A DNA stretch of 64,000 nucleotides from JARYGU01 sp033795365. Lineage in GTDB: Bacteria; Pseudomonadota; Alphaproteobacteria; Rhizobiales; Rhizobiaceae. Positions within the stretch are counted from its first letter, which is position 1; the number at the start of each line of letters is the position of its first letter. This document shows positions 24,911 through 32,760 of this stretch, piece by piece. A program made the position numbers and the translations under genes. Below the pieces are notes generated by a model. The model was given only the letters and a program-made list of their open reading frames with translations, searched no databases and was not told the origin of the DNA. The stretch spans positions 310,001 through 374,000 of the forward strand of contig JARYGU010000003.1 in the NCBI GenBank assembly GCA_033795365.1, read 5' to 3'.

Positions 24911-25845
24911 CAAAGAGCTTTCAGAAAAAGCGGCCAGCGGGGATCGTGGATGATCGAGCGAGCCCGCATGTGTTTCCAGATTCCGTATTTGTAAAAGTCG
25001 AAATCCAAAGTCGAAATCCGGTTCTGCACCATCGCCCAGGTGCTCCACTTGATGTCGGCGAGCGCCTTGTGGACGACGAAGCGGGCGTGCCGGGCTTTGT
25101 CGTAACGGCCGAAATACGCCTCGATGATCTCGCGGTCGGTATCCTCCGAGAAGAACATCTCGCCGCTCCAGATCGCGAGATCGTACAGCCGCTCGTTGTT
25201 CGAGGCGTATTCGAAGTCGATCAGCTTGATCGACTTGTCGTCGCCGATCAGGAAGTTGCCGGGCATCGGGTCGTTAAAGCATGGTACGAGATCGAGGCCC
25301 GAGGCCTCGAGCGCCTCACGCGCCTGCCGGTAGGAGCGGTAGAGCCAATCGTGATCGAGCGGCCAATGGCCGCCAAGATCGCGAACCTGCTGGTAATGCT
25401 CCTCGATCATGTCGAAGACGGTCTTGGTCAGCGGCAGGGCCGGTGCTTCATGGAACTGGCGATAGATGCGGACCGCCTCCATACGGATAACCGGATCAGC
25501 GAAGTCGCGGTGCGTCGAGGGGCGCCGGCCTTCGATGAATTCGGCAACCTCAATGTCGGCGTGGTCGAGATAATCGAAAGTCCTCGGCCCGACGCCGATC
25601 GTCTCCGCCTGCTTGCTCGCGGCAGCGGCAGCCTTGCGGTCGATGAACATTTCGGTGCCGCGGCCGGGTATCTTCAGGAAATAGCCGTGCGGGTCGCCTT
25701 CGACCTCGATGCGGAAGTTCGTGTTGCTGATGCCGCCCGAGACCGGACGGTATTTCAAGCGGCGCCCCTTCCAGGCCGCCACCTGGACGACGGCCGCCTC
25801 TACCGCCCGTTCGGCGTCGGATCGTGCCATTCCCAGTTCGTTCAT
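24910..25845 (-). CDS. Choline/ethanolamine kinase-like phosphotransferase (first copy)
   Basis: This 311-residue member of the APH/choline-kinase fold has an N-lobe with the GGISNTNFRI loop near 38 and the Lys of YFLKIPG. The catalytic loop is CFNDPMPGNFL near 188 (Asp and Asn in the expected positions, Asn replacing the usual His), and the metal-binding LIDFEYASNNERLYDLA near 208 is the typical choline/ethanolamine-kinase signature. It probably phosphorylates an amino alcohol with ATP. It is joined to the phosphatase gene by a 4-base overlap and preceded by a second, divergent kinase. A kinase directly beside a phosphatase and an ethanolamine lyase is unusual. Confidence 0.88.
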   Translation of the reverse strand: MNELGMARSDAERAVEAAVVQVAAWKGRRLKYRPVSGGISNTNFRIEVEGDPHGYFLKIPGRGTEMFIDRKAAAAASKQAETIGVGPRTFDYLDHADIEVAEFIEGRRPSTHRDFADPVIRMEAVRIYRQFHEAPALPLTKTVFDMIEEHYQQVRDLGGHWPLDHDWLYRSYRQAREALEASGLDLVPCFNDPMPGNFLIGDDKSIKLIDFEYASNNERLYDLAIWSGEMFFSEDTDREIIEAYFGRYDKARHARFVVHKALADIKWSTWAMVQNRISTLDFDFYKYGIWKHMRARSIIHDPRWPLFLKAL

Positions 25846-25877
25846 GTCGTTCGTTCCCGTTTATTCTTTTCTCTGCC

Positions 25878-26843
25878 TCAGAGTGCCCGGAGCCGGCTTT
25901 CGAAATCCGGATGCCCTAGCAGCATCCGGCATCGCAGGAAGCGCCAGCCGGCATATTTCAGGAACTCGATGCCGCGCGGCGGCGAGCGCAGTTCGAGCAC
26001 CAGGCCGCGCAGCCCCCAGTAGAGGTCGTCTGCCGCAGCGTAGGCCCGGCAGCGATTGAAGGCCTGGTCGCTGACGCTGCCGTCCAGCATTTCGAGCAAG
26101 GGCTTCATCTGGCTCTCGAACTGGTAGAGTTCGTTCATCTGCACGCCGAGCTGGTAGTAGGGATCCATGTCGCCGGCCATGTCGAAATCGACCAGTTGCA
26201 TGGCACCGTCCGGCGCGAGCATCACGTTGGAGGAATGGGGATCGCCATGAGCCGGCTTCAGGTCGACGCCCGACGCCTCGATCGCCGCGCGGATTGGCTG
26301 CATGGAGGACAGCATCCACTCGATATCCTCCGGCAGCGCGACCTCGCCTGCCGCGACGATCCGCCAGAGCTGCCCGATGCCGTCGAAGACCGACCAGGTT
26401 CGGCCGAGGGGCGGACCTGCGGCGATCACCTTCTGCATGTGGATCAGCCGTGCGACCGGCTCCTCATGCATCAGGTCGTCGATCTTCGCCGCGCGCCATC
26501 CTTGGCCGAGCCGGGCAAAAAGACTGCTGCGGGTCTCGGCGTCGCACGCAAGCGGTTCCGGGGAGAAACCCAGGTGATGAAGGCGCCTCGCAGCGGCGAA
26601 GGCAGCCTCGCCGTCCACCAGATCGGCGACCTCGTCGAGACCGAGCCTCAGAAAACGCGTTGGCTCGCCTCCACCCGGAGCGACGTCGAAGGTGCGGGAT
26701 TCAACAGCGTGATAGGACGGCGAAGCGACGGCCTGCGCCGCCGGCGTGTAAACTGCCCGCTCTGGATCCACGACGGAAAAGGCGGCGAGCGCCTTCTCCA
26801 CGCGGCTTTCCAGCGGATTCTCCGGAGTCCCCAGTCTCTTCAT
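25878..26843 (-). CDS. Choline/ethanolamine kinase-like phosphotransferase (second copy)
   Basis: This 321-residue APH-fold protein has the catalytic loop AHGDPHSSNVML near 205 (His-Gly-Asp and Asn intact) and LVDFDMAGDMDPYYQLG near 223. The N-lobe is less typical of choline kinases than in the neighbouring copy (TRFLRLGLDEVADL near 48). The shared C-terminal ending, with WRF/WPL and RAL, suggests an old duplication followed by divergence. The ATG at 26843 overlaps the M20 stop in ATGA. The two kinases may act on different substrates, or form a hetero-oligomer; neither can be decided here. Confidence 0.85.
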   Translation of the reverse strand: MKRLGTPENPLESRVEKALAAFSVVDPERAVYTPAAQAVASPSYHAVESRTFDVAPGGGEPTRFLRLGLDEVADLVDGEAAFAAARRLHHLGFSPEPLACDAETRSSLFARLGQGWRAAKIDDLMHEEPVARLIHMQKVIAAGPPLGRTWSVFDGIGQLWRIVAAGEVALPEDIEWMLSSMQPIRAAIEASGVDLKPAHGDPHSSNVMLAPDGAMQLVDFDMAGDMDPYYQLGVQMNELYQFESQMKPLLEMLDGSVSDQAFNRCRAYAAADDLYWGLRGLVLELRSPPRGIEFLKYAGWRFLRCRMLLGHPDFESRLRAL

Positions 26844-28132
26844 TCGGCGGCCTCGTTCCACTCCGCGGCCTGAAGCCCTTCACAGGCGATCCGGTAGAGC
26901 ATGTCCGCCAGGATCTGCGTTCCGAGCGCCTGATCCTCGGGTGAGGTGAACTCGGTCGGATGATGGATGACGCCGTCCTTACTCTGAACGGCAAGGACCA
27001 CCGACGGGCAGGCAGCCGAAAGCGCCACCGCGTCGTGGCCGCCGATCGTGTCTAGATGGCGGGCGGTTTCGCCATGGCTTGCCGCGACGCTCTCGGCAAG
27101 GGCGATGAGACCGGGGGCGAAGCGCCCCGCCTGACGGCGGTCGATGGAACGCACCTCGTAGCCGACGCCCGCCTTCAACGCGGCCTCGTCGATCCTGACC
27201 TTCATCTTGCGCTCGGCTTCGGCGAGTATCTCCGGCGAGCCCGAGCGCAGCTCGATGAACAGCACGGCCTCCGACGGCACGGTGTTCGGCGAGTTCGGGA
27301 ACACTTCGAGGCGGCCGACGGAGGTGTGCAGGTCAAGGCCGTGTTCGCCTGCAATCTGCTTCAGGTCCCCGATCAGATAGGCAGCGGCGAGCAGGGCATC
27401 CTTGCGCTGCGCCATCGGCGTCGGGCCGGTATGGGCCTGGCGTCCGAGGAAGGCCAGCCGGTACTTGGTGGCCCCCCAGAAGCGCGTGAAGATGCCGAAG
27501 CGTTCGCCCGCATTGAAAAGCGTGCTGTCGCCTTCGATGTGCAGTTCCACCAGCGCATCGGGAATTTCGACCTTGTCCCTCCCGGCATATCCGATGGCAT
27601 CGAGCGACTGGCGCACGGTGACGCCGTCGCCGTCGGCACGCTCGAGCGCCCAGTCCAGGTCCGCCGCGCCGGTGAAGACGCTGCTGCCAAGCAGGCTCGG
27701 CTGGAAGCGCGCGCCCTCTTCGTTGGTCCAGTTGACGATCTGGAAGTTGCAGGCCGAGAGCCGGTTCTCCGCCTTCAGCCGCTCGCAGACGGCGAGAACG
27801 GCCTCGCAGGCCGCGATCACGCCAAAGGCGCCGTCGAAGCGGCCGCCGTTCGGCTGGCTGTCGATATGCGAGCCGACCATGACAACCGGCGCATTCGATC
27901 CGGCAAGCATCCTCTTGCCGAACTGGTTGCCGATCGCGTCGACCGCCTGTTCGAAACCGTTCTGCGAAAACCACTGGCCCAGCCAGTCACGCGCCATGCC
28001 GTCTTCCTTCGAAAGGGTTAGGCGCGTCATGGAGCCGTCGGGACCGCCGCCGAAGATGGAAACCGCGTCCATCATCGCCTGAAGGCGTTCGACATTGATC
28101 GGGGCTTGGGCAGGAGAGCAGACGTCAGGCAT
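26840..28132 (-). CDS. M20 family Zn-dependent amidase (hydantoinase/carbamoylase type)
   Basis: This 430-residue metallohydrolase of the allantoate amidohydrolase/N-carbamoyl-amino-acid hydrolase group has metal ligands visible in GSHIDSQPNGGRFDGAFG near 86, WTNEEGARF near 134, ELHIEGD near 197 and the C-terminal GGHDAVALS near 365. The usual HIEQGP motif is altered to HIEGDSTLFNAGER, hinting at a changed substrate site. It probably cleaves a linear amide or carbamoyl bond on an imported compound. It starts 8 bases inside the DeoR gene and overlaps the kinase gene, so it is firmly part of the operon. Confidence 0.9.
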   Translation of the reverse strand: MPDVCSPAQAPINVERLQAMMDAVSIFGGGPDGSMTRLTLSKEDGMARDWLGQWFSQNGFEQAVDAIGNQFGKRMLAGSNAPVVMVGSHIDSQPNGGRFDGAFGVIAACEAVLAVCERLKAENRLSACNFQIVNWTNEEGARFQPSLLGSSVFTGAADLDWALERADGDGVTVRQSLDAIGYAGRDKVEIPDALVELHIEGDSTLFNAGERFGIFTRFWGATKYRLAFLGRQAHTGPTPMAQRKDALLAAAYLIGDLKQIAGEHGLDLHTSVGRLEVFPNSPNTVPSEAVLFIELRSGSPEILAEAERKMKVRIDEAALKAGVGYEVRSIDRRQAGRFAPGLIALAESVAASHGETARHLDTIGGHDAVALSAACPSVVLAVQSKDGVIHHPTEFTSPEDQALGTQILADMLYRIACEGLQAAEWNEAAE

Positions 28133-28886
28133 GTATGATTTCCACGTTGGATTGAATGAACTGGTCGGAAAATTCGCTGGCGATCACGCCGCTTGTCACG
28201 ACGGCATCGATCTCATCGAGGCGGAGGGTATGGATGGAGCCGAGACGGCCGAATTTCGAGCTGTCCGCGACGATGATGGAACGTTTCGCCTGCGCTCTCG
28301 CGATACGGCGCAGGATCGCCTCGTCCTCGCCGAAGTCCATGAAGCCGCGCTCGATATGAATGGCGCTGATCGCGATGATTGCGAGATCGAAAAAGTGCTC
28401 CTTGAGGGCTGCGACCGTCTCATGGCCGTAGGTCGCCTGATATTCGGGGCGCATGCGTCCGCCGAGCACCCGCACGCTCGCTTCCGGCAGGTGGAAGAAA
28501 TGAGCCGCCACCGCCAGCGAATTGCTGACGACGGTGATGTCCTTGCGTGCCTCCAGGTGCTTCAGGCACGCGATCGTTGTCGTGCCGGTATCGATGAACA
28601 CCTTCATACCGTCCTCGACGAGCGCCGCGGCGGCCTCGCCGATCCGCGCTTTTTCGCGAGCGCTGACCCTGAGGCGATCTGAGAACGGCTGGTCGCTCTC
28701 GCGCCGGTCGATAACCGCGCCTCCATAGACGCGGCGGGCATAGCCGCGCGTCTCTAGCTCCCTCAGGTCGCGCCGGATCGATTCCTGGCTGACATGAAGC
28801 TGGTCAGCGAGCTCCTTCACATTGACCCGCTGGTGCTGCTTCAGCATGTCGAGAATGAGCTTGAGGCGATGTTCCGTGAAACTCAT
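28125..28886 (-). CDS. DeoR family transcriptional regulator
   Basis: This 253-residue protein has an N-terminal DeoR winged HTH (RLKLILDMLKQHQRVNVKEL, SQESIRRDLRELETRGYARR) and the C-terminal sugar-phosphate-sensor domain (ARIGEAAAALVEDGMKVFID, DTGTTTIACLKHLE, IIVADSSKFG, VTSGVI). The ATG at 28886 starts right before the HTH; upstream codons in frame are not conserved. DeoR-type sensors usually respond to phosphorylated metabolites, which fits an operon with two kinases. It is embedded mid-operon between the ABC ATPase and M20 genes, so autoregulation is likely; the iterons at 34369-34392 are a candidate operator. Confidence 0.92.
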   Translation of the reverse strand: MSFTEHRLKLILDMLKQHQRVNVKELADQLHVSQESIRRDLRELETRGYARRVYGGAVIDRRESDQPFSDRLRVSAREKARIGEAAAALVEDGMKVFIDTGTTTIACLKHLEARKDITVVSNSLAVAAHFFHLPEASVRVLGGRMRPEYQATYGHETVAALKEHFFDLAIIAISAIHIERGFMDFGEDEAILRRIARAQAKRSIIVADSSKFGRLGSIHTLRLDEIDAVVTSGVIASEFSDQFIQSNVEIIHA

Positions 28887-28947
28887 GGATATCCCTTGGG
28901 TTACGACGATCGTTCCGGCCTGCGACGGCAGCGGGCCGGAACGGTTC

Positions 28948-30786
28948 TTAGGCCGAGATGCGACGACGGGCGACCGTGTCTTCGACGACCGGCACCTCGA
29001 CGAGGTGGCAGGCGGCGAAATCCTGGCTGCCACGCACCGTCAAGCTCGGATGCAGGCTGCCGCACTTCTCCATCGCACGCGGACAGCGGGACTTGAAGCT
29101 GCAACCCGAGGGAATGTCGATCGGGCTCGGCGGTTCGCCTTCCAGCAGGCAGTCCTCCGGCTGATAGCGGCGATCCTCAAGCGTCGGCATGGCGCTTAAG
29201 AGGGCCATCGTATAGGGGTGCCCCGGATCGAAGAAGAGCCGCTCGTTGTCGGCGAGCTCGAACACCTCGCCGAGGTACATCACCGCGACCCGGTTGCAGA
29301 CCTTCCGCACCATCGCCAGGTCATGGGAAATGAAGATATAGGTGAGGTCGTATTCCTTCTGCAGCTTCTGGAACAGGTCCAGAAGCTTGAACTGCTCGGT
29401 CTGGTCGAGTGCCGACAGCGTCTCGTCCATGATGAGGATGTCGGGTTCGAGGACCAGGGCGCGGGCGACGTTGATACGCTGCCGCTGGCCGGCGCTGAGG
29501 CCGAGCGGCAGTTCCTCGTAGAGTTCGGCGGGAAGGCCGACCTCCCCCATGACCTTCAGCGCACGCTCGCGGATCTTCCCGTTGTCCTTCCAGCCGTGGG
29601 TGCGTAGCGGCCCTTCCAGCATCCGGCCGATCGAGGTGCGCGGCGGCAGCGAGCCGAAGGGATCCTGCAGCACCATCTGCAGTTTCCTGCGGAAGTCGAG
29701 CAGCGATTTGCCGGAGAGACCGGCGATATCGGCGCCGCCGCACAGCACCTGGCCCGAACTCGGCAGTTCGAGACGGCTGAGCAGCCGCATGAGGGTGGAC
29801 TTGCCGCAGCCGGACTCGCCCACGATCGCGAAGCTGTCACCGCGGCGAACGTCGAAGGTGACGTTGCGCACCGCGCGCACCTGAGTGAAACCGCCGAAGC
29901 CGGTCTTCTTCTTGACCTTGTAGATCTGCGAAGCGTCGCGCAGGCTCAGCACCACGTCGCGCTTCTCGTTGAGGCGCGGCATCTCGGTCTTTTCGATCCA
30001 GATCTTCGGCGTTTGCGCGACGAGATCGCGCGTGTAGGGATAGGCTGGGGCGGCGATCAGTCGTTCCGTCTCCTGCTCTTCGACAATGCGGCCTTCCTCC
30101 ATCACCAGGATGCGGCTGCAGGCCTCGCGCGCCACCGGAAGCGAGGAGGAGACGAACAGCACGGCGGTGTTGAAGGTATCGGTCAGTTCCTTCATCAGGC
30201 GGATGACCTGCGCGGCGACGGTCACGTCCAGAGGCTGGGTGACGTTGTCGGCAACCAGCAGCGCCGGATTGGTGACCAGCGCATCGACGATCAGAGCTCG
30301 CTGCATCATGCCGCCGGAGAACTGCGAGGGGTAGTCGTGGAAGCGGCTGCGGGCGGAGGGAATGCGGACGGCTTCCAGCAGTTCGACCGCGCGATTTTCC
30401 GCCTCCTTCCGCGAGGTGCCGGGTACGACCGCGCGCAGCTTCTCGACGATCTGCGCCCCGACCGGCAGGGTCGGATCGAGCGCGCCCATCGGGTTAGCCC
30501 CCACATAGGCGACGCGGCGACGCAGCGTGCGCATCTCGCCCTCGCCGAGCTTGTAGATGTCCTTACCTTCGAAGAGAACCGCACCGGAGCGCAACGCGAG
30601 CGGCGCCTCCAGCCAGTTCACCACGGCTTTCGACAGCACCGTTTTTCCTGCGCCGCTGGCGCCAACGACACCGACGATTTCCTTGGGTGCGAGCGAGAAG
30701 GAGATGTCGTCGAGAATGACCTTCGCCCTGTCGCCGCGGCCGGCGACGACGGTCAGGTTCTTCAGTTCGAGAAGCGGCTGGTTCAT
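28948..30786 (-). CDS. Peptide-type ABC transporter ATPase, two fused nucleotide-binding domains, first domain degenerate
   Basis: This 612-residue protein fuses DppD-like and DppF-like ATPases, as in GsiA. Domain 1 has Walker A GASGAGKT (42-49) and FSGGMMQR (156-163), but the Walker B catalytic Glu is Asn181 (LLVADNVTQPLDV), the H-loop His is Ser214 (FVSSSLPV) and the Q-loop Gln appears to be Ala97. Domain 2 keeps Walker A GESGCGKS (323-330), Q374, Glu455 (LIMDETLSALD) and His488 (FISHDL), with a slightly altered signature LSAGQRQR. The pump therefore probably has one hydrolytic site. The C-terminal oligopeptide-transporter extension (CSFKSRCPRAMEKC) is present. The start at 30786 overlaps the permease stop in ATGA. 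Confidence 0.93.
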   Translation of the reverse strand: MNQPLLELKNLTVVAGRGDRAKVILDDISFSLAPKEIVGVVGASGAGKTVLSKAVVNWLEAPLALRSGAVLFEGKDIYKLGEGEMRTLRRRVAYVGANPMGALDPTLPVGAQIVEKLRAVVPGTSRKEAENRAVELLEAVRIPSARSRFHDYPSQFSGGMMQRALIVDALVTNPALLVADNVTQPLDVTVAAQVIRLMKELTDTFNTAVLFVSSSLPVAREACSRILVMEEGRIVEEQETERLIAAPAYPYTRDLVAQTPKIWIEKTEMPRLNEKRDVVLSLRDASQIYKVKKKTGFGGFTQVRAVRNVTFDVRRGDSFAIVGESGCGKSTLMRLLSRLELPSSGQVLCGGADIAGLSGKSLLDFRRKLQMVLQDPFGSLPPRTSIGRMLEGPLRTHGWKDNGKIRERALKVMGEVGLPAELYEELPLGLSAGQRQRINVARALVLEPDILIMDETLSALDQTEQFKLLDLFQKLQKEYDLTYIFISHDLAMVRKVCNRVAVMYLGEVFELADNERLFFDPGHPYTMALLSAMPTLEDRRYQPEDCLLEGEPPSPIDIPSGCSFKSRCPRAMEKCGSLHPSLTVRGSQDFAACHLVEVPVVEDTVARRRISA

Positions 30787-31703
30787 CACTCGGCACCCCC
30801 GTGGATCGTGTTGCGGGCCCGCTCGAGCGATGCGCCGATGAGATTGATGCTGGTGAGCGTCAGGCCGAGGAAAAGGCCGGGCATGGTGGCGACCCACCAG
30901 GCATTCAGCAGGTACTTGCGACCGTCGGCGATGATGTTGCCGAAGGTCGGCGTCGGCGGCTGGACGCCAAGGCCGAGGAAGCCGAGGATGGATTCGAAGA
31001 TCATCATGCGGGCAACGTCGAGCACGGAGGTGAAGATCACCGGCGGCAGGAGCAGCGGGATCAGCAGCGTCAGGATGATGCGGGCATCCGTCGAACCGCC
31101 GAGCTTGGCCGCGCGCACATATTCCCGCTGCCGCTCCGTCATGACGATGCTGCGCATGATGCGGGCGTAGACCGGCCAGTTCGATAGCCCGAGCACCAGC
31201 ACGATCGCGGGGATGGTCGGCCGCGACACGCCGAGCACGGCAATGGCGAGGATGATCATCGGGATCGACAGCTGCGCATCGGTCAGGCGCATGATCAGCG
31301 TGTCCGTGCGGCCGCCGAAGTAACCGGCAATAGTGCCGAGCGCGCACCCGATGATCAGCATGACAGCGACGGAGGCGATGCCTATCAGGAAGGAATAGCG
31401 CAGGCCGACGAGCGAGCGGACAAGCATGTCGCGTCCGATCTGGTCGGTGCCGAGCGGATGCGCCCAGCTCCAGTTGTCGCCGATGAAGAGCGGCGGCAAC
31501 AGGCGGGCGCGAACGTTCATCTTCGTCGGATCGATGCCGCTCAGTTCCGGATAGAAGGCGGCCGCCAGCACGAGAATGACGAAGATCGCAAGGCCGATGC
31601 GGAAGCCGGGCGTGGCGACGGCCCGGTCGAAGATGCGTCGAGGGATGGAGCGTACAGCCGCGCTGGCCGAGACGGGGGCGTCAAAAGCGGAGGAGATGGC
31701 CAT
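30786..31703 (-). CDS. Peptide/nickel-type ABC transporter permease (DppC-like)
   Basis: This 305-residue inner-membrane permease has a cytoplasmic N-terminus, one membrane segment (GLAIFVILVLAAAFYPELSG), the HPLGTDQIGRDMLVRSLVGL motif typical of DppC/OppC, about five further membrane segments, and the EAA loop REYVRAAKLGGSTDARII. The ATG at 31703 has GGAGGAG just upstream; longer frames upstream belong to the other permease. It pairs with the DppB-like protein encoded before it. Confidence 0.93.
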   Translation of the reverse strand: MAISSAFDAPVSASAAVRSIPRRIFDRAVATPGFRIGLAIFVILVLAAAFYPELSGIDPTKMNVRARLLPPLFIGDNWSWAHPLGTDQIGRDMLVRSLVGLRYSFLIGIASVAVMLIIGCALGTIAGYFGGRTDTLIMRLTDAQLSIPMIILAIAVLGVSRPTIPAIVLVLGLSNWPVYARIMRSIVMTERQREYVRAAKLGGSTDARIILTLLIPLLLPPVIFTSVLDVARMMIFESILGFLGLGVQPPTPTFGNIIADGRKYLLNAWWVATMPGLFLGLTLTSINLIGASLERARNTIHGGAE

Positions 31704-32683
31704 CAGTATTCGAGCCTCGGATCGATGGTGGTTGCGGCGAGATCGACGACGATGTTGATCAGCACGAAGATCGCGCTGGTGACGATCGCGATGCCCTGGA
31801 TCAGCGGGAAATCGCGCTGCAGGACGGCGTTGATGGTCAGGAGACCGAGGCCGGGATAGTCGAAAATGTACTCGACGATGATGACGCCCCCGAGCAGGCT
31901 GGAGAACTGTACGCCGAGAAGGTTGAGCAGCGGCACGGACGCATTGCGCAGGGCATGACCGGCGATGATGCGCGGCCGGCTTAGTCCCCGGACGCGGCCG
32001 ACCGACACGTAGGATTCCATCATCTGGGTCGAGACCGAGCTGACCAGCGTGCGGATGAGGACGGGCGAGAGCTCGACGGCGAGGACGATGGCCGGCAGGA
32101 TCGTGTAGGCGAAACCCTGATAGCCGATGGCCGGCAGCCAGCCGAGCTTCACGGAAAACAGCAGCGCCAGCACGATTCCGAGCCAGAAGTTCGGCAGCGA
32201 GATGAAGATCGAGGAGATGTAGAACGCCACCTTGTCCGGCCACCTGCCGATTGCAAGTCCGCCGGCGATGCCGACGATAGCGGAGAAGACGAGCGCGATC
32301 ACCAGCGTTACCGCCGCCAGCTGGAGGGTCATCGGCAGCGCCTCGAAGATGAGATCGAAGACTTCGGCGCGTTCGCCGCGCGTCGTGTCGTTGAAGGTCG
32401 CGCCGCCGGTCGCCGCACCATTGGCGGGCCGGACGAATGACTGCCCGAGATCGCCCTGCACCACGCCGCCCATGTAACGGCCGAATTGGACGAGGATGGG
32501 ATCGCGCAGTCCCATGTCGGTCGCGATCTTCTCGATTAGCGCCTCCGGCGCCATGCCGCCAGCCATCAGGCGCACGGGGTCTCCCGGCACGATGCGCAGC
32601 AGTGCGAAGATCAGCAACGACACGAGGAAGATGATGATGACGCCTTGGAGAAAGCGCCGCATCAGGAAATTGACGGCGAACAT
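31703..32683 (-). CDS. Peptide/nickel-type ABC transporter permease (DppB-like)
   Basis: This 326-residue inner-membrane permease has the DppB N-terminal helix (LQGVIIIFLVSLLIFALLRI), the VPGDPVRLMAG region near 33, a periplasmic loop and about five later membrane segments. The EAA loop is visible as SYVSVGRVRGLSRPRIIAGH. The ATG at 32683 was chosen because GGAG lies 8 bases upstream; a GTG three codons earlier is possible. It overlaps the DppC-like gene by one base. A strong stem-loop separates it from the binding-protein gene. Confidence 0.93.
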   Translation of the reverse strand: MFAVNFLMRRFLQGVIIIFLVSLLIFALLRIVPGDPVRLMAGGMAPEALIEKIATDMGLRDPILVQFGRYMGGVVQGDLGQSFVRPANGAATGGATFNDTTRGERAEVFDLIFEALPMTLQLAAVTLVIALVFSAIVGIAGGLAIGRWPDKVAFYISSIFISLPNFWLGIVLALLFSVKLGWLPAIGYQGFAYTILPAIVLAVELSPVLIRTLVSSVSTQMMESYVSVGRVRGLSRPRIIAGHALRNASVPLLNLLGVQFSSLLGGVIIVEYIFDYPGLGLLTINAVLQRDFPLIQGIAIVTSAIFVLINIVVDLAATTIDPRLEY

Positions 32684-32718
32684 TCCGTGCACTCCGCTTT
32701 TTTAAACTTACCAGAAGG

Positions 32719-32750
32719 CCGCGCGCCGCCAGAGGGGGAACGGCGCGCGG
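32719..32750 (-). promoter_or_regulatory. Intercistronic stem-loop between SBP and permease genes
   Basis: CCGCGCGCCG (32719-32728) and CGGCGCGCGG (32741-32750) form a perfect 10-bp GC-only stem with a 12-base loop. It follows the binding-protein stop by 11 bases on the minus strand and is not followed directly by a T-run. Such hairpins commonly stabilise the upstream message or partly terminate transcription, so that binding protein is made in excess over permease. Its function here is inferred. Confidence 0.6.
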
Positions 32751-32760
32751 GAGATCACGC

